DNA from: Fibrobacter sp. UWB10 | GTDB lineage: Bacteria > Fibrobacterota > Fibrobacteria > Fibrobacterales > Fibrobacteraceae | Length of the DNA stretch: 64,000 nt | Direction: 5' to 3' | NCBI RefSeq assembly: GCF_900182935.1 | Contig: NZ_FXUE01000001.1 | Location: forward strand, 930,001 to 994,000 | Shown: positions 55,350 through 63,469 of the stretch, piece after piece | How the letters are laid out: each line of letters opens with the position of its first letter | Numbering within the stretch: position 1 is the first letter of the stretch | Notes under the pieces: model-generated | Told to the model about the DNA's origin: nothing | What the model saw: the letters and a program-made list of their open reading frames with translations, nothing else | Databases searched by the model: none | Translations under genes and position numbers: made by a program

Positions 55350-55916
55350 ATGAAACGCATCATCAAGACAATTACAATCGCCGCATTCACCATCAGCACC
55401 GCCATTGCTTTTACCGCCTGCGAACAAGCCAACACTTGCAATTACGACGAAGCCGCAAACACGCTCGTATGTCCCGAAAAGACCTACAAGACTGCAAATC
55501 TCGGCGAAAAAGTCTGGATGGCTGAAAACATGGACGCCTATGTTCCCGATTCCAGCATTTGCTACGGCAACCATCATTCCAACTGCGAAAGCATGGGCCG
55601 CCTTTACACCTGGAGCGCTGCGACAAACGGCCTGTGCCCCAAAGGCTGGACGCTCCCTTCACAGCAAGATTTCAAGAACGCCTTTGGCGGAGCTTCTACG
55701 GAAGCGCTCAGGAAAAGCGCCGCATTCAACATGCAGTTCGCCGGCTTCCGCTACTTTGACGGCAAGTTCGCCGACAAGGATTCTAGCGCCAGTTTCTGGA
55801 CAAGCGACAGCTACGACGATTCCAGAGCATACCTCGTTCGCGCAACAGATTCTATAATTACTTACGAACATTTCAATAAAAGCATTGCAGCTTCTGTTCG
55901 CTGCGTAAAAGAATAA
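55350..55916 (+). CDS. short FISUMP-domain lipoprotein
   Basis: 188 residues. Signal peptide with lipobox FTAC (Cys about 24), then almost directly the FISUMP domain: KTYKTANLGEKVWMAENMD, SSICYGNHHSNCESMGRLY, CPKGWTLPSQQDF and the terminal SVRCVKE. The domain lacks part of the usual length, so this is a compact member. Ribosome site AAGGAG. The transporter gene follows after 20 bases, so the two are likely cotranscribed. Confidence 0.92.
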   Translation: MKRIIKTITIAAFTISTAIAFTACEQANTCNYDEAANTLVCPEKTYKTANLGEKVWMAENMDAYVPDSSICYGNHHSNCESMGRLYTWSAATNGLCPKGWTLPSQQDFKNAFGGASTEALRKSAAFNMQFAGFRYFDGKFADKDSSASFWTSDSYDDSRAYLVRATDSIITYEHFNKSIAASVRCVKE

Positions 55917-55936
55917 TTCAAGTTATAGGGGATAAA

Positions 55937-57619
55937 ATGACTTGGTTAATCGACTTATTCACGAAGCCCTCGGTAGGGCAACAGGTGGTAGCGATCGCGC
56001 TCACCGCTGCAGTCGGCCTCATGGTCGGAAAAATCAAGGTCAAAGGAATTAGCCTTGGTGGCGCAGGAGCTCTCTTTGTAGGCATTCTGCTTGGGCACTT
56101 AGGACTGCGCGTCGAAGGAAACGTCCTTCATTTTATCCAGGAATTCGGCTTAATCCTTTTTGTGTACACTATCGGTATGCAAGTGGGGCCGGGCTTTATG
56201 GATTCCATTCGACGCCATGGCTTGGTACTCAACATTCTTTCGACAAGCATCGTGCTGCTCGGCGTTGTCGTAACGCTTTGCCTTTACTTCTTTACAGATA
56301 TGCATAACAACGTACCCGTGCTCATAGGAATGCTTTGTGGCGCTGTCACAAATACGCCTTCCCTAGGAGCCGCTAACTCAGCCTTTGCCGCGGCCGGGGT
56401 GGACACATCCCTCACGGGTATCGGGTACGCTGTTGCATATCCGTTCGGCGTTATCGGTATCATCTTGGTCATGATTCTTGTGCGAATCATCTTTAGGCAA
56501 GACCCGGCCAAGGCCGCCGACAAATATACCGCCGAAATCGCCGCCCACAGCAAAGAGATTGAATCTTGCAGCCTGATGGTTGACAACCAGAATCTTTACG
56601 GCACAGCACTGAAAGACATTCCGAACCTGATTTCGAGCGGAGTCGTCGTTACCCGCCTTTTGCGCGGCGAAAGCATTTTTACTCCTAACGGAAAAACGGT
56701 GATTGAACAGGGCGACAAGCTGCATATCGTGGGTATGCCCGAAGCAGTTGCCGCCATGGAAAAAATCATCGGCAAGCGTCTTGAAAAGCCTATCACAACA
56801 TTCGCCTCGGACACCGCAAAACCGATTCAGGTTAAAAGCATTCTCGTGACGAACAAGAAGATTCTAGGTCGCACGATTGGTTCCTTGGCTCTTGCAGAAC
56901 GCTACGGCGTAAATATCAGCCGTGTGGTTCGCAGCGGATTCAAGTTTACAGGTCGCCTTGACCTGCGAATCAAATTTGCCGACAAATTGATGGTCGTTGG
57001 CCCTGCCGAAGGCATTGAAGCCGCCGCAAAGGAACTGGGCAATTCGCTGACAGCACTTGATCACCCTGAAGTATTGCCCGCGTTCCTGGGCATCTTCCTG
57101 GGAGTCATTGTCGGAAGCATTCCTATAGCACTCCCAGGGATGCCGACCCCGCTTAAGCTGGGTCTTGCCGGCGGCCCCTTGATTGTGTCGATTCTCTTAA
57201 GCCGCAAGCGTAAAATTGGTCCGCTGAACTTCTTTATGGCAAACAGCGCAAACCTAATGCTCCGCGAATTCGGACTCACACTGTTCTTAAGCTGCGTCGG
57301 TTTGAATGCAGGCATCAAGTTCTTCGACGTGCTCTTGAATGGCGACGGACTTTACTACATGGGACTTGCAGCCTTGATTACCTTCTTGCCGCTTGCAATT
57401 GTCGCAACAATTGGCCACCTGGTTTTCAAAGTCAACTACCTTTCGCTCTGCGGTGTACTTGCAGGCGCCACCACCGACCCCCCTGCACTCGCCTTCGCAA
57501 ATGGCCAAGCCAACAGCGAAGCAGTGAACATCGGATACGCCTCGGTTTACCCGCTCACCATGCTGCTTAGAATTTTAAGTGGACAAGTGCTCGCAATACT
57601 CTTGCTGCAAGCGATGTAA
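55937..57619 (+). CDS. AspT/YidE-family transporter with two RCK_C domains
   Basis: 560-residue inner-membrane protein of the aspartate:alanine exchanger (AAE) family. Two membrane halves (about 1-165 and 375-560) flank a cytosolic region with two TrkA-C/RCK_C domains (about 190-280 and 290-365; GRTIGSLALAERYGVNISRV). The motifs GAVTNTPSLGAAN and GATTDPPALAFAN are the paired family signatures. Substrate unknown; relatives exchange aspartate or succinate-type anions. A ribosome site AGGGGA precedes the ATG. Confidence 0.9.
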   Translation: MTWLIDLFTKPSVGQQVVAIALTAAVGLMVGKIKVKGISLGGAGALFVGILLGHLGLRVEGNVLHFIQEFGLILFVYTIGMQVGPGFMDSIRRHGLVLNILSTSIVLLGVVVTLCLYFFTDMHNNVPVLIGMLCGAVTNTPSLGAANSAFAAAGVDTSLTGIGYAVAYPFGVIGIILVMILVRIIFRQDPAKAADKYTAEIAAHSKEIESCSLMVDNQNLYGTALKDIPNLISSGVVVTRLLRGESIFTPNGKTVIEQGDKLHIVGMPEAVAAMEKIIGKRLEKPITTFASDTAKPIQVKSILVTNKKILGRTIGSLALAERYGVNISRVVRSGFKFTGRLDLRIKFADKLMVVGPAEGIEAAAKELGNSLTALDHPEVLPAFLGIFLGVIVGSIPIALPGMPTPLKLGLAGGPLIVSILLSRKRKIGPLNFFMANSANLMLREFGLTLFLSCVGLNAGIKFFDVLLNGDGLYYMGLAALITFLPLAIVATIGHLVFKVNYLSLCGVLAGATTDPPALAFANGQANSEAVNIGYASVYPLTMLLRILSGQVLAILLLQAM

Positions 57620-57661
57620 TCCACACCCGAAACTCCATCGAGTACTCCCTCTAGAACAAAC

Positions 57662-57688
57662 AAGGCTCCCCTCATGCAGGGGAGCCTT
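57662..57688. terminator. terminator after the AspT-like gene
   Basis: Perfect 11-bp stem AAGGCTCCCCT / AGGGGAGCCTT with loop CATGC, between two convergent genes. T-run is short. Confidence 0.8.
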
Positions 57689-57732
57689 TCCGTTGCTTTT
57701 ATTTCTTGTTTGCCGAGCTTAGCTCACTTTTC

Positions 57733-58488
57733 TTATTCAGCGGGGCAAGCGTCAACGAGCTGACCTTCGAGCGTCGTCTCGCATTCACCAGCCATTGCTG
57801 CAGGGAGTGCTTCGCAGCCGCCCATGACACCCGGAATCACGCAGTAAATCACGTCGCCGCCAGCAGCAGGTTCCTCACCTGCACCTGGGCCAGCGGGTTC
57901 TTCACCTGCGCCCGGACCAGCGGGCTCTTCGCCTGCACCCGGACCAGCGGGTTCTTCACCAGCACCCGGACCGGCAGGCTCTTCACCTGCTCCCGGACCA
58001 GCGGGTTCTTCGCCTGCACCCGGACCGGCAGGTTCTTCACCTGCGCCCGGGCCAGCGGGTTCTTCGCCGCCACCCAGATCAATAGTTTCTTCGCCTGCAC
58101 CTGGATCAGCAGGTTCTTTACCGGCACCCGGATTTTCGCCCGCGGGTTCTTCAGCAGCCGGAGTATCAGCATCCGGATTTGCGGGAGTATCTGCAGCCGG
58201 AGCGTCGTCACCGCAACCGTCAACCGGCTTGCCAAGCGTCATCGGAGCAAAGACATTTCCATTGCACTGCACGGTATCCTGAACATCCGCTTCTTCAACA
58301 TAAACCTTGGCACACATATTCACGGTAGGCGTGCAAGTAAGATTAATCGCATCTTCAAGGGTTTTAACACTAGCCGGAACATTGCTGTTATCAGCAGCAG
58401 GGCTAGAAGAGGAACTATCGTCACCGCAAGCAACGAATGACGCCATTGCAAAAGCGGCAAAGGGAAGGATGATTTTTTTGTTAAGCAT
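57733..58488 (-). CDS. lipoprotein with EEPAGPGAG repeats
   Basis: 251 residues. Lipobox FVAC (Cys about 21) then GDDSSSSS. A Cys-containing N-terminal domain (about 40-95; LTCTPTVNMCAKVYVEEADV) is followed by a Pro/Gly/Glu/Ala linker with seven identical 9-residue repeats EEPAGPGAG and several degenerate ones, then a Cys-rich C-terminal piece (VIYCVIPGVMGGCEALPAAM, ETTLEGQLVDACPAE). The C-terminal CPAG/CPAE region resembles that of the lipoprotein at 58628. Ribosome site AAGGAG. Function unknown; the linker probably spaces surface domains. Confidence 0.8.
   Translation of the reverse strand: MLNKKIILPFAAFAMASFVACGDDSSSSSPAADNSNVPASVKTLEDAINLTCTPTVNMCAKVYVEEADVQDTVQCNGNVFAPMTLGKPVDGCGDDAPAADTPANPDADTPAAEEPAGENPGAGKEPADPGAGEETIDLGGGEEPAGPGAGEEPAGPGAGEEPAGPGAGEEPAGPGAGEEPAGPGAGEEPAGPGAGEEPAGPGAGEEPAAGGDVIYCVIPGVMGGCEALPAAMAGECETTLEGQLVDACPAE
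57877..58065 (-). repeat. 27-bp tandem repeat, 7 copies
   Basis: Seven head-to-tail 27-bp units coding EEPAGPGAG, differing mainly at third codon positions (Gly/Pro/Ala wobble). In frame, so copy-number change only lengthens the linker. Confidence 0.9.
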
Positions 58489-58525
58489 TTTGACTCCTTA
58501 TAGAACTAAAAACCATAATAAACAT

Positions 58526-58552
58526 ATATCCGTTTTAAAATAAAACGGATAT
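58526..58552. other. perfect palindromic hairpin between two lipoprotein genes
   Basis: ATATCCGTTTTA (58526-58537) and TAAAACGGATAT (58541-58552) form a perfect 12-bp stem with loop AAA. It lies 38 bases upstream of the start at 58488 and 76 bases past the stop at 58628. Either an operator for the 57733 gene or a terminator for the 58628 gene. Confidence 0.5.
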
Positions 58553-58627
58553 ACGGCACTAGTAAAAAAAATTTTCTTATTGAATTATAAAACGTTGATA
58601 TTACTTTTTGGAACTTTTTGTTACAAT

Positions 58628-59416
58628 TTAAAATTCCATTTCTGCTTCTTGAAAGAGCATATCGCAAGTGAGGCCATCATATACATACATGGCAGCCCCA
58701 ACTGCAGCAATCCCCATATAAGAAAGGTCGCATTTTTCACCCCCTGCAGGGCAAGCATTCATCAACTCACCATCACATTCCGATGCATCGAACTCGCCGG
58801 CAGCTGCTTGAGTGCAAATAGGACCAAAGGAACACGCGAGAGTCTTTCCATTAGGATCATAATTAGAAGGAGTTTGGCCGCCAGGCGTCACATCAACCAC
58901 CTCATCACCATCATCTTCTACAAGTTCTTCGCAACTCATTGATCTAAATATAGAGCCATAATAATAGGTCAAAGCAGAATCATTACTAGTTTTACTTCTT
59001 GCGGCACAAATTTTCACGGCTCCCGACGGACAACCATTACCCAAAACAGCGGATCTTACCGCCCCTTCATATTCTTCATCATCAGCCGAACACATCTTTC
59101 TGACAGAATCTGCAAAAGCGATATCGGCTTCTACGCAAAAACGATTTCCAAAAAGATCGGCTGTCTGCATTTCACAAGAAATCAGATTAGACGAAGTCGT
59201 GTTCTGCGATACAGGATTGTCAGTCGACGGATTATCCACAACAGCATCCGACTGTTTCGAAACATAGACCGAATCTCTATTGTTATTTCCCGTCGGGTCA
59301 GAAGTCGCGGCTGGATTGTTCTCGGGGGTCGAATCAGCGCTAGAACTGCTGTCGCAACCGAAAAGGGCAAGCACCGCAAAGGCGGCGACAGACACGAAAA
59401 TTTTTGATTTAAACAT
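58628..59416 (-). CDS. Cys-rich lipoprotein, unknown function
   Basis: 262 residues. Lipobox LFGC (Cys about 21) then DSSSSAD. After a Thr/Asn/Ser linker, the mature part has many paired Cys (SCEMQTADLFGNRFCVE, MCSADDEE, GCPSGAVKICA, CSFGPICTQ, CPAGGEKCDL), suggesting a disulfide-stabilised surface domain. Related in its tail to the 57733 lipoprotein (CDGELMNACPAG versus EGQLVDACPAE). ATG 59416 has AAGGAG upstream; a longer in-frame start at 59455 is rejected. Confidence 0.75.
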   Translation of the reverse strand: MFKSKIFVSVAAFAVLALFGCDSSSSADSTPENNPAATSDPTGNNNRDSVYVSKQSDAVVDNPSTDNPVSQNTTSSNLISCEMQTADLFGNRFCVEADIAFADSVRKMCSADDEEYEGAVRSAVLGNGCPSGAVKICAARSKTSNDSALTYYYGSIFRSMSCEELVEDDGDEVVDVTPGGQTPSNYDPNGKTLACSFGPICTQAAAGEFDASECDGELMNACPAGGEKCDLSYMGIAAVGAAMYVYDGLTCDMLFQEAEMEF

Positions 59417-59478
59417 AAGAACTCCTTGTATAACTAGGGATAAATATATATCCAAATCTTTAAAAAGTATACAAGCAC

Positions 59479-59511
59479 AAAAAAATCCCCCAGCTTTTCG
59501 CCAGGGGATTT
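59479..59511 (-). terminator. prs terminator
   Basis: On the minus strand AAATCCCC / GGGGATTT arms enclose a 13-base loop and are followed by a T7 run; 20 bases past the prs stop. Confidence 0.85.
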
Positions 59512-59531
59512 AAAAAGTTGCTCAGAACTTA

Positions 59532-60698
59532 TTAAAAAAACTGGGGCGGCCAACGCGGGTTCTTCGAGGACATATCGATCTTGTAGAAGTCCTTTTCGAA
59601 GCGGCCATCGTCCATGCCGTACATCTGCATCACGTGGCGAGCAATCCACTTACCGAGCTTGAGCACGGTGAGCTTCTTGCGCAGACGACCCTGGCAGTCG
59701 CGGTTCATGATATCCGGGAGGGTCGAGGTCGTGAGGATTTCATCGATAGCCGGGCTGTTGAGCTTTTCACGAGCTTCGGCACTGGTGTGGAAGTGGGTCA
59801 CGCCGAAGCACACGCGGTTCGGATTACCCTTCTTGATGTGTTCGCAGCACTGCACAATCGTCGTACCGGTACGCACCATGTCGTCGAACACGATCACGTC
59901 CTTGCCTTCGATTTCTTCGATGCTGATGTCGGAAAGTTCCGGGTTGAAGGTCATGCTGATTTCACGTTCGCCGGTACGGACCTTGTCCATCACCACGCGC
60001 TTGCATTCGGGGAGCTGCAAAGCGTCGAACACAGCGTTCATGAACGGGCGTGCGCCCTTGTCCGGAGAAACGATCACGAGGTTGTTGCCGTCCTTACCGG
60101 TCTGAACGAAGTTGCTGCTCTTGATGTAGTGAGCGTAAACGTCGGTCGGAATCAGATTATGGAAGTTGCCTTCGAACACTTCGTTAAAGAGGTTCTGGAC
60201 CTTGACACTGTGGTTGTGGCAGGTCACGACGGCATCCACGCCGGCGGTCTTCAAAAGTTCAGCATAGAGGTGGCTTGTGAATGCCTGGCCGTCGAACTTC
60301 TTGAGGTCGATATCCGGGCGATCTTTTTCGAGCGGGCCGACGCGGTGCGGGCCACGGTCCTGGGCACTGTAGAACAAATCGGGTTCCACGAGCACCACCT
60401 GTTCGGCACCGTTGTCCTTAGCGGCGCGGGCCAAAATGCAGTTACGCATGGCGTAGTCGTTACGGCTGCGTTCATGGTTCGAAACCGAGCAAATCAAAAC
60501 GATCTTGCCTTCCAAGCGACGGCCGATATGTTCCATATCGTCCACATCGAGCATGTAGCGGGGGCAGAATTCGGAGTTTGCGAAGGTCTTCAAGGAGACC
60601 ACGTCGGAAATATCTTCACGGAGGCCGATGTACTGGGCCATGTCGATGGCGAACGGATCATCAGTGAAGTTTCCGGTCACGATAAAACGATCAGACAT
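59532..60698 (-). CDS. prs: ribose-phosphate pyrophosphokinase (PRPP synthetase)
   Basis: 388 residues; makes PRPP from ribose 5-phosphate and ATP. The PRPP-binding motif is VIVFDDMVRTGTTI; the flexible-loop and ATP regions (SNHERSRNDYAMRNCILARA, VTCHNHS, VSPDKGARPF) are visible. It is longer than E. coli Prs (315), with an extended N-terminal part and a C-terminal tail (WIARHVMQMYGMDDGRFEKD), so it belongs to a divergent branch. ATG 60698 is preferred; TATATTT lies about 38 bases upstream. Confidence 0.9.
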   Translation of the reverse strand: MSDRFIVTGNFTDDPFAIDMAQYIGLREDISDVVSLKTFANSEFCPRYMLDVDDMEHIGRRLEGKIVLICSVSNHERSRNDYAMRNCILARAAKDNGAEQVVLVEPDLFYSAQDRGPHRVGPLEKDRPDIDLKKFDGQAFTSHLYAELLKTAGVDAVVTCHNHSVKVQNLFNEVFEGNFHNLIPTDVYAHYIKSSNFVQTGKDGNNLVIVSPDKGARPFMNAVFDALQLPECKRVVMDKVRTGEREISMTFNPELSDISIEEIEGKDVIVFDDMVRTGTTIVQCCEHIKKGNPNRVCFGVTHFHTSAEAREKLNSPAIDEILTTSTLPDIMNRDCQGRLRKKLTVLKLGKWIARHVMQMYGMDDGRFEKDFYKIDMSSKNPRWPPQFF

Positions 60699-60796
60699 AT
60701 TTACGCCTTGATGTTGAGGTTGAACCATTGGTTATGGGCAAATATAGAATAATTCAATACCCAAATTCAAGGTCGTCATACAATAGGCAACGTATC

Positions 60797-60828
60797 AAAA
60801 AAGACTTTCGCCATTTCTGACGAAAGCC
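60797..60828 (-). terminator. lysA terminator
   Basis: On the minus strand GGCTTTCG pairs with CGAAAGTC (one wobble) around a 10-base loop and is followed by T6. Confidence 0.8.
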
Positions 60829-60856
60829 TTAAAATCATAACGACGCTATGCGAAGC

Positions 60857-62119
60857 TTATAGATCGATAATGCGGTCGTTCTGCATGAGTTGCTCAAAAG
60901 TCTGGCGTTCGCGCACGACCTTCAGTTCACCGTTGGTGTACATGGTTTCGGCAGCATAACGGCGGCTGTTGTAGTTGCTGCTCATGGCGGCACCGTAGGC
61001 GCCAGCGTCATGGAGAACCAGCAGGTCGCCCACCTGGGCCTTCGGGAGTTTGCGGGTCACCACGAAGCCACCTTCTTCCTGCGTGAACACGTCACCGGAT
61101 TCGCAGAGCGGGCCTGCGACAACGGCGTCCACCGTTTCGTTCAGTTCGCGACCGTCGCGGGCGATAATCGAGATGGCATGATAGCTACCGTAGAAGCTCG
61201 GGCGAACGAGGTCGGTAAAGCCGGCATCCACCAGATAGAACAGGTTGTCGCCCTGCTTCTTGACGGCGCGGATTTCGGCCATCAGGTAACCGCTTTCGGC
61301 CACCAGGTAACGACCCGGTTCCACTTCCAAGTGAACCTCGTGGCCGATGCTCTGCTGAATGCGCTTGCGGGCATCATCCCACAGCTTGTAGTAAGCGTTC
61401 ACGTCGATGCGGTTTCCCTTGTCTTCTTCGTGATACGGAATCGGGAGGCCGCCCCCTGCACTGATGGTGCGCAAGTGAGAGCCCAGGCGACGGCTAGCGT
61501 CGACCATGGCGTCGCAAACCTGTGCGAGGTGTTCAAAGTCCGTGCCGGAACCGATATGCATGTGCAGTCCCGTAATCCACATGCCATTCGCCTGCGCGAG
61601 CTTGATGCAGTCCTTGATCTGTTCGTGCCAGATACCGTGCTTGCTGAGGTCGCCACCGGTGTTGGTCTTGCGGGAGTGTCCATGGCCAAAACCCGGGTTC
61701 ACGCGGATGGTGAGTTCGGACTTCACGCCGAAATCAGCAAGCTGCTGGATCATGTCCGGCGAGCCCACGTTCACGGCGATGTTGTGTTCCTTGACAAGCT
61801 CCAAAGCGTCCTTGTCGAAGATGTCTGCGGTGTAGACAATTTCAGGAGCCTTGCCCTTCTGCTGGCCGCCCTTGAATCCGGCCTTGAGAGCGCGAACAAT
61901 TTCGCCGGCAGAAACTGCATCGACGACGCAGCCGAGCTTACGGATAAGCGAAACCACGGAAAGGTTCGGGCATGCCTTCTGGGCGAAGCGAACGGTGTCA
62001 AATACCTGGACATCCTTCACGCACTTTTCAATCGTAGCGCGGTCATAAATCCAAAGCGGGGTGCCGTACTGTTCGGCAGCCTTCACAAAAACGTCTTGAG
62101 GAATAGAATAGTTTGCCAT
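60857..62119 (-). CDS. lysA: diaminopimelate decarboxylase
   Basis: 420-residue PLP enzyme converting meso-diaminopimelate to lysine. The PLP lysine is K48 in RFAQKACPNL. HMHIGSGT, EPGRYLVAESGYL, GPLCESGDVF and the C-terminal HDAGAYGAAMSSNYNSR are the family's PLP and substrate motifs. ATG 62119 is chosen: an upstream in-frame ATG at 62164 adds only Ser/Phe-rich residues not seen in the family, and TAAATTT lies 9 bases before 62119. Confidence 0.95.
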   Translation of the reverse strand: MANYSIPQDVFVKAAEQYGTPLWIYDRATIEKCVKDVQVFDTVRFAQKACPNLSVVSLIRKLGCVVDAVSAGEIVRALKAGFKGGQQKGKAPEIVYTADIFDKDALELVKEHNIAVNVGSPDMIQQLADFGVKSELTIRVNPGFGHGHSRKTNTGGDLSKHGIWHEQIKDCIKLAQANGMWITGLHMHIGSGTDFEHLAQVCDAMVDASRRLGSHLRTISAGGGLPIPYHEEDKGNRIDVNAYYKLWDDARKRIQQSIGHEVHLEVEPGRYLVAESGYLMAEIRAVKKQGDNLFYLVDAGFTDLVRPSFYGSYHAISIIARDGRELNETVDAVVAGPLCESGDVFTQEEGGFVVTRKLPKAQVGDLLVLHDAGAYGAAMSSNYNSRRYAAETMYTNGELKVVRERQTFEQLMQNDRIIDL

Positions 62120-62143
62120 ACGGGGGTTAAATTTAGAAAATGA

Positions 62144-62162
62144 GTATGAGGTATGAGGTCGC
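62144..62162 (+). repeat. copy 2 of the 19-bp element shared with leuS
   Basis: GTATGAGGTATGAGGTCGC, one mismatch to 3645-3663. A partial third unit (TTTGAGGTCGC) follows at about 62173-62183. Confidence 0.6.
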
Positions 62163-62246
62163 ACTGACGTGCTTTGAGGTCGCTTCGCTTTGGGGAAAGA
62201 GAATTGGGTGGCGTGGGATTTGTGCCGACTTTACACAAAATGAAAA

Positions 62247-62269
62247 ACGCCGAGCGATTTGCCCGGCGT
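62247..62269 (-). terminator. terminator of the CBM48-like gene
   Basis: On the minus strand ACGCCG / CGGCGT arms with an 11-base loop, followed by T5; 24 bases after the stop. Confidence 0.8.
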
Positions 62270-62292
62270 CATTTCAATTGCTATAAAAGCGA

Positions 62293-62742
62293 TTAGACGT
62301 GTTTGACCTTGTTGTCGCCTTCGTCCCAGTACTGGCCATCGCAAACGAACTTGTATTCGTAATCGCCAGAATCGAGGGTGATCTTGCCAGTCCAAAGACC
62401 AGTCTTCTTGTCCTTCTTGAGCATGTCCTTGTCAACAGCCCAGTTGTTGAAGGAGCCTGCAACGGACACGGTGGTGGCCAGCGGGCAGTTGGCTTCGAAC
62501 ACAACCGTCACCTTCTTGGGAGCCTTAGCAGCGGCCTTCTTTTCAGCAGCAGCCTTCGGGGCGGCCTTCTTAGCAGCCGGCTTAGCGGCAACAGCTTTCT
62601 TTTCTGCAGCCGGCTTTGCAGCGGTCTTGCAGGCAGCCTTCTTGGCCGGGGCCTTCTTTTCGGCGACAGCCTTCGGAGCAGCCTTAGCGGCAACCTTCTT
62701 GGCAGCGGCCTTGGCAACTACAGTTTTTGTTCCTTTAGACAT
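62293..62742 (-). CDS. histone-H1-like Lys/Ala tail fused to a CBM48-like glycogen-binding domain
   Basis: 149 residues. Residues 1-77 are almost only K, A, P, V and E (AAKKVAAKAAPKA, KKAPAKKAACKT), like bacterial histone H1-like DNA-binding tails. Residues 78-149 form an isoamylase-N / AMPK-type CBM48 fold: VTVVFEANCPLATTVSVAGS, FNNWAVDKDMLKKDKKTGLW, GDYEYKFVCDGQYWDEGDN. No signal peptide, so intracellular. It could tether glycogen granules to the nucleoid, or the basic tail may bind something else. ATG 62742 has AAGGAGAT upstream. Confidence 0.8.
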   Translation of the reverse strand: MSKGTKTVVAKAAAKKVAAKAAPKAVAEKKAPAKKAACKTAAKPAAEKKAVAAKPAAKKAAPKAAAEKKAAAKAPKKVTVVFEANCPLATTVSVAGSFNNWAVDKDMLKKDKKTGLWTGKITLDSGDYEYKFVCDGQYWDEGDNKVKHV

Positions 62743-62818
62743 ACTTATCTCCTTGCTTTGTTTGTGCACAAAGATAGTAAAAAAAAATCAACTTGTCTAA
62801 TTTTTCTATATTTGGACT

Positions 62819-63469
62819 ATGCTCAAGCAAATTATCGCCCCTAGCGTTTTAAACGCAAACTTCCTCGAACTCGGCAACGGTCTTAAGGCTATCGAAAACG
62901 GTGGCGCAGGCCTTGTTCACCTCGACATCATGGACGGACACTTTGTCCCAAATATCAGCTTCGGCCCGGGAATTTCTGCCTGCGTGGGCAAGGGCACTAA
63001 GCTCCCGCTCGATTGCCACCTGATGATTGAAAATCCTGAAAACTACGTGGGTGAATTTGCAAAGGCCGGCGCAAGCCTCATCAGCGTGCATGCAGAAACC
63101 ACGAATCACCTCGACCGCCTGCTGCACCAGATTAAGGAACTCGGTGTCAAGCCCGCAGTGGCCATTAATCCGGCAACTCCGCTCGAAAGCATCAAGTACG
63201 TGCTCGATATCGTAGACATGGTTTTGGTGATGTCAGTGAACCCGGGATTCGGCGGCCAGAGCCTGATTCCTTACTGCCTCGACAAGATTCGCGAACTTCG
63301 CCAGATTAAGCCGGAACTCGACATCCAAATTGATGGCGGCGTGAAGCTCGATAACATTCTCGCCTGCAAGGAAGCCGGAGCAAACGTGTTCGTGGTCGGT
63401 TCCGCGATTTTCGGCAAGCCCGATCCTGAAGCCGTTTGCCGCGAGTTCGTGAAGCTCGTTAACGGCTAG
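62819..63469 (+). CDS. rpe: ribulose-phosphate 3-epimerase
   Basis: 216-residue TIM-barrel enzyme of the pentose phosphate pathway. APSVLNANF, LDIMDGHFVPNISFGP (metal His/Asp), CHLMIENP, VMSVNPGFGGQ and IDGGVKLDN are all present, matching the metal ligands of the family. TATATTTG lies 5 bases before the ATG, with no Shine-Dalgarno sequence. Ends 11 bases inside the convergent partial gene. Confidence 0.97.
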   Translation: MLKQIIAPSVLNANFLELGNGLKAIENGGAGLVHLDIMDGHFVPNISFGPGISACVGKGTKLPLDCHLMIENPENYVGEFAKAGASLISVHAETTNHLDRLLHQIKELGVKPAVAINPATPLESIKYVLDIVDMVLVMSVNPGFGGQSLIPYCLDKIRELRQIKPELDIQIDGGVKLDNILACKEAGANVFVVGSAIFGKPDPEAVCREFVKLVNG

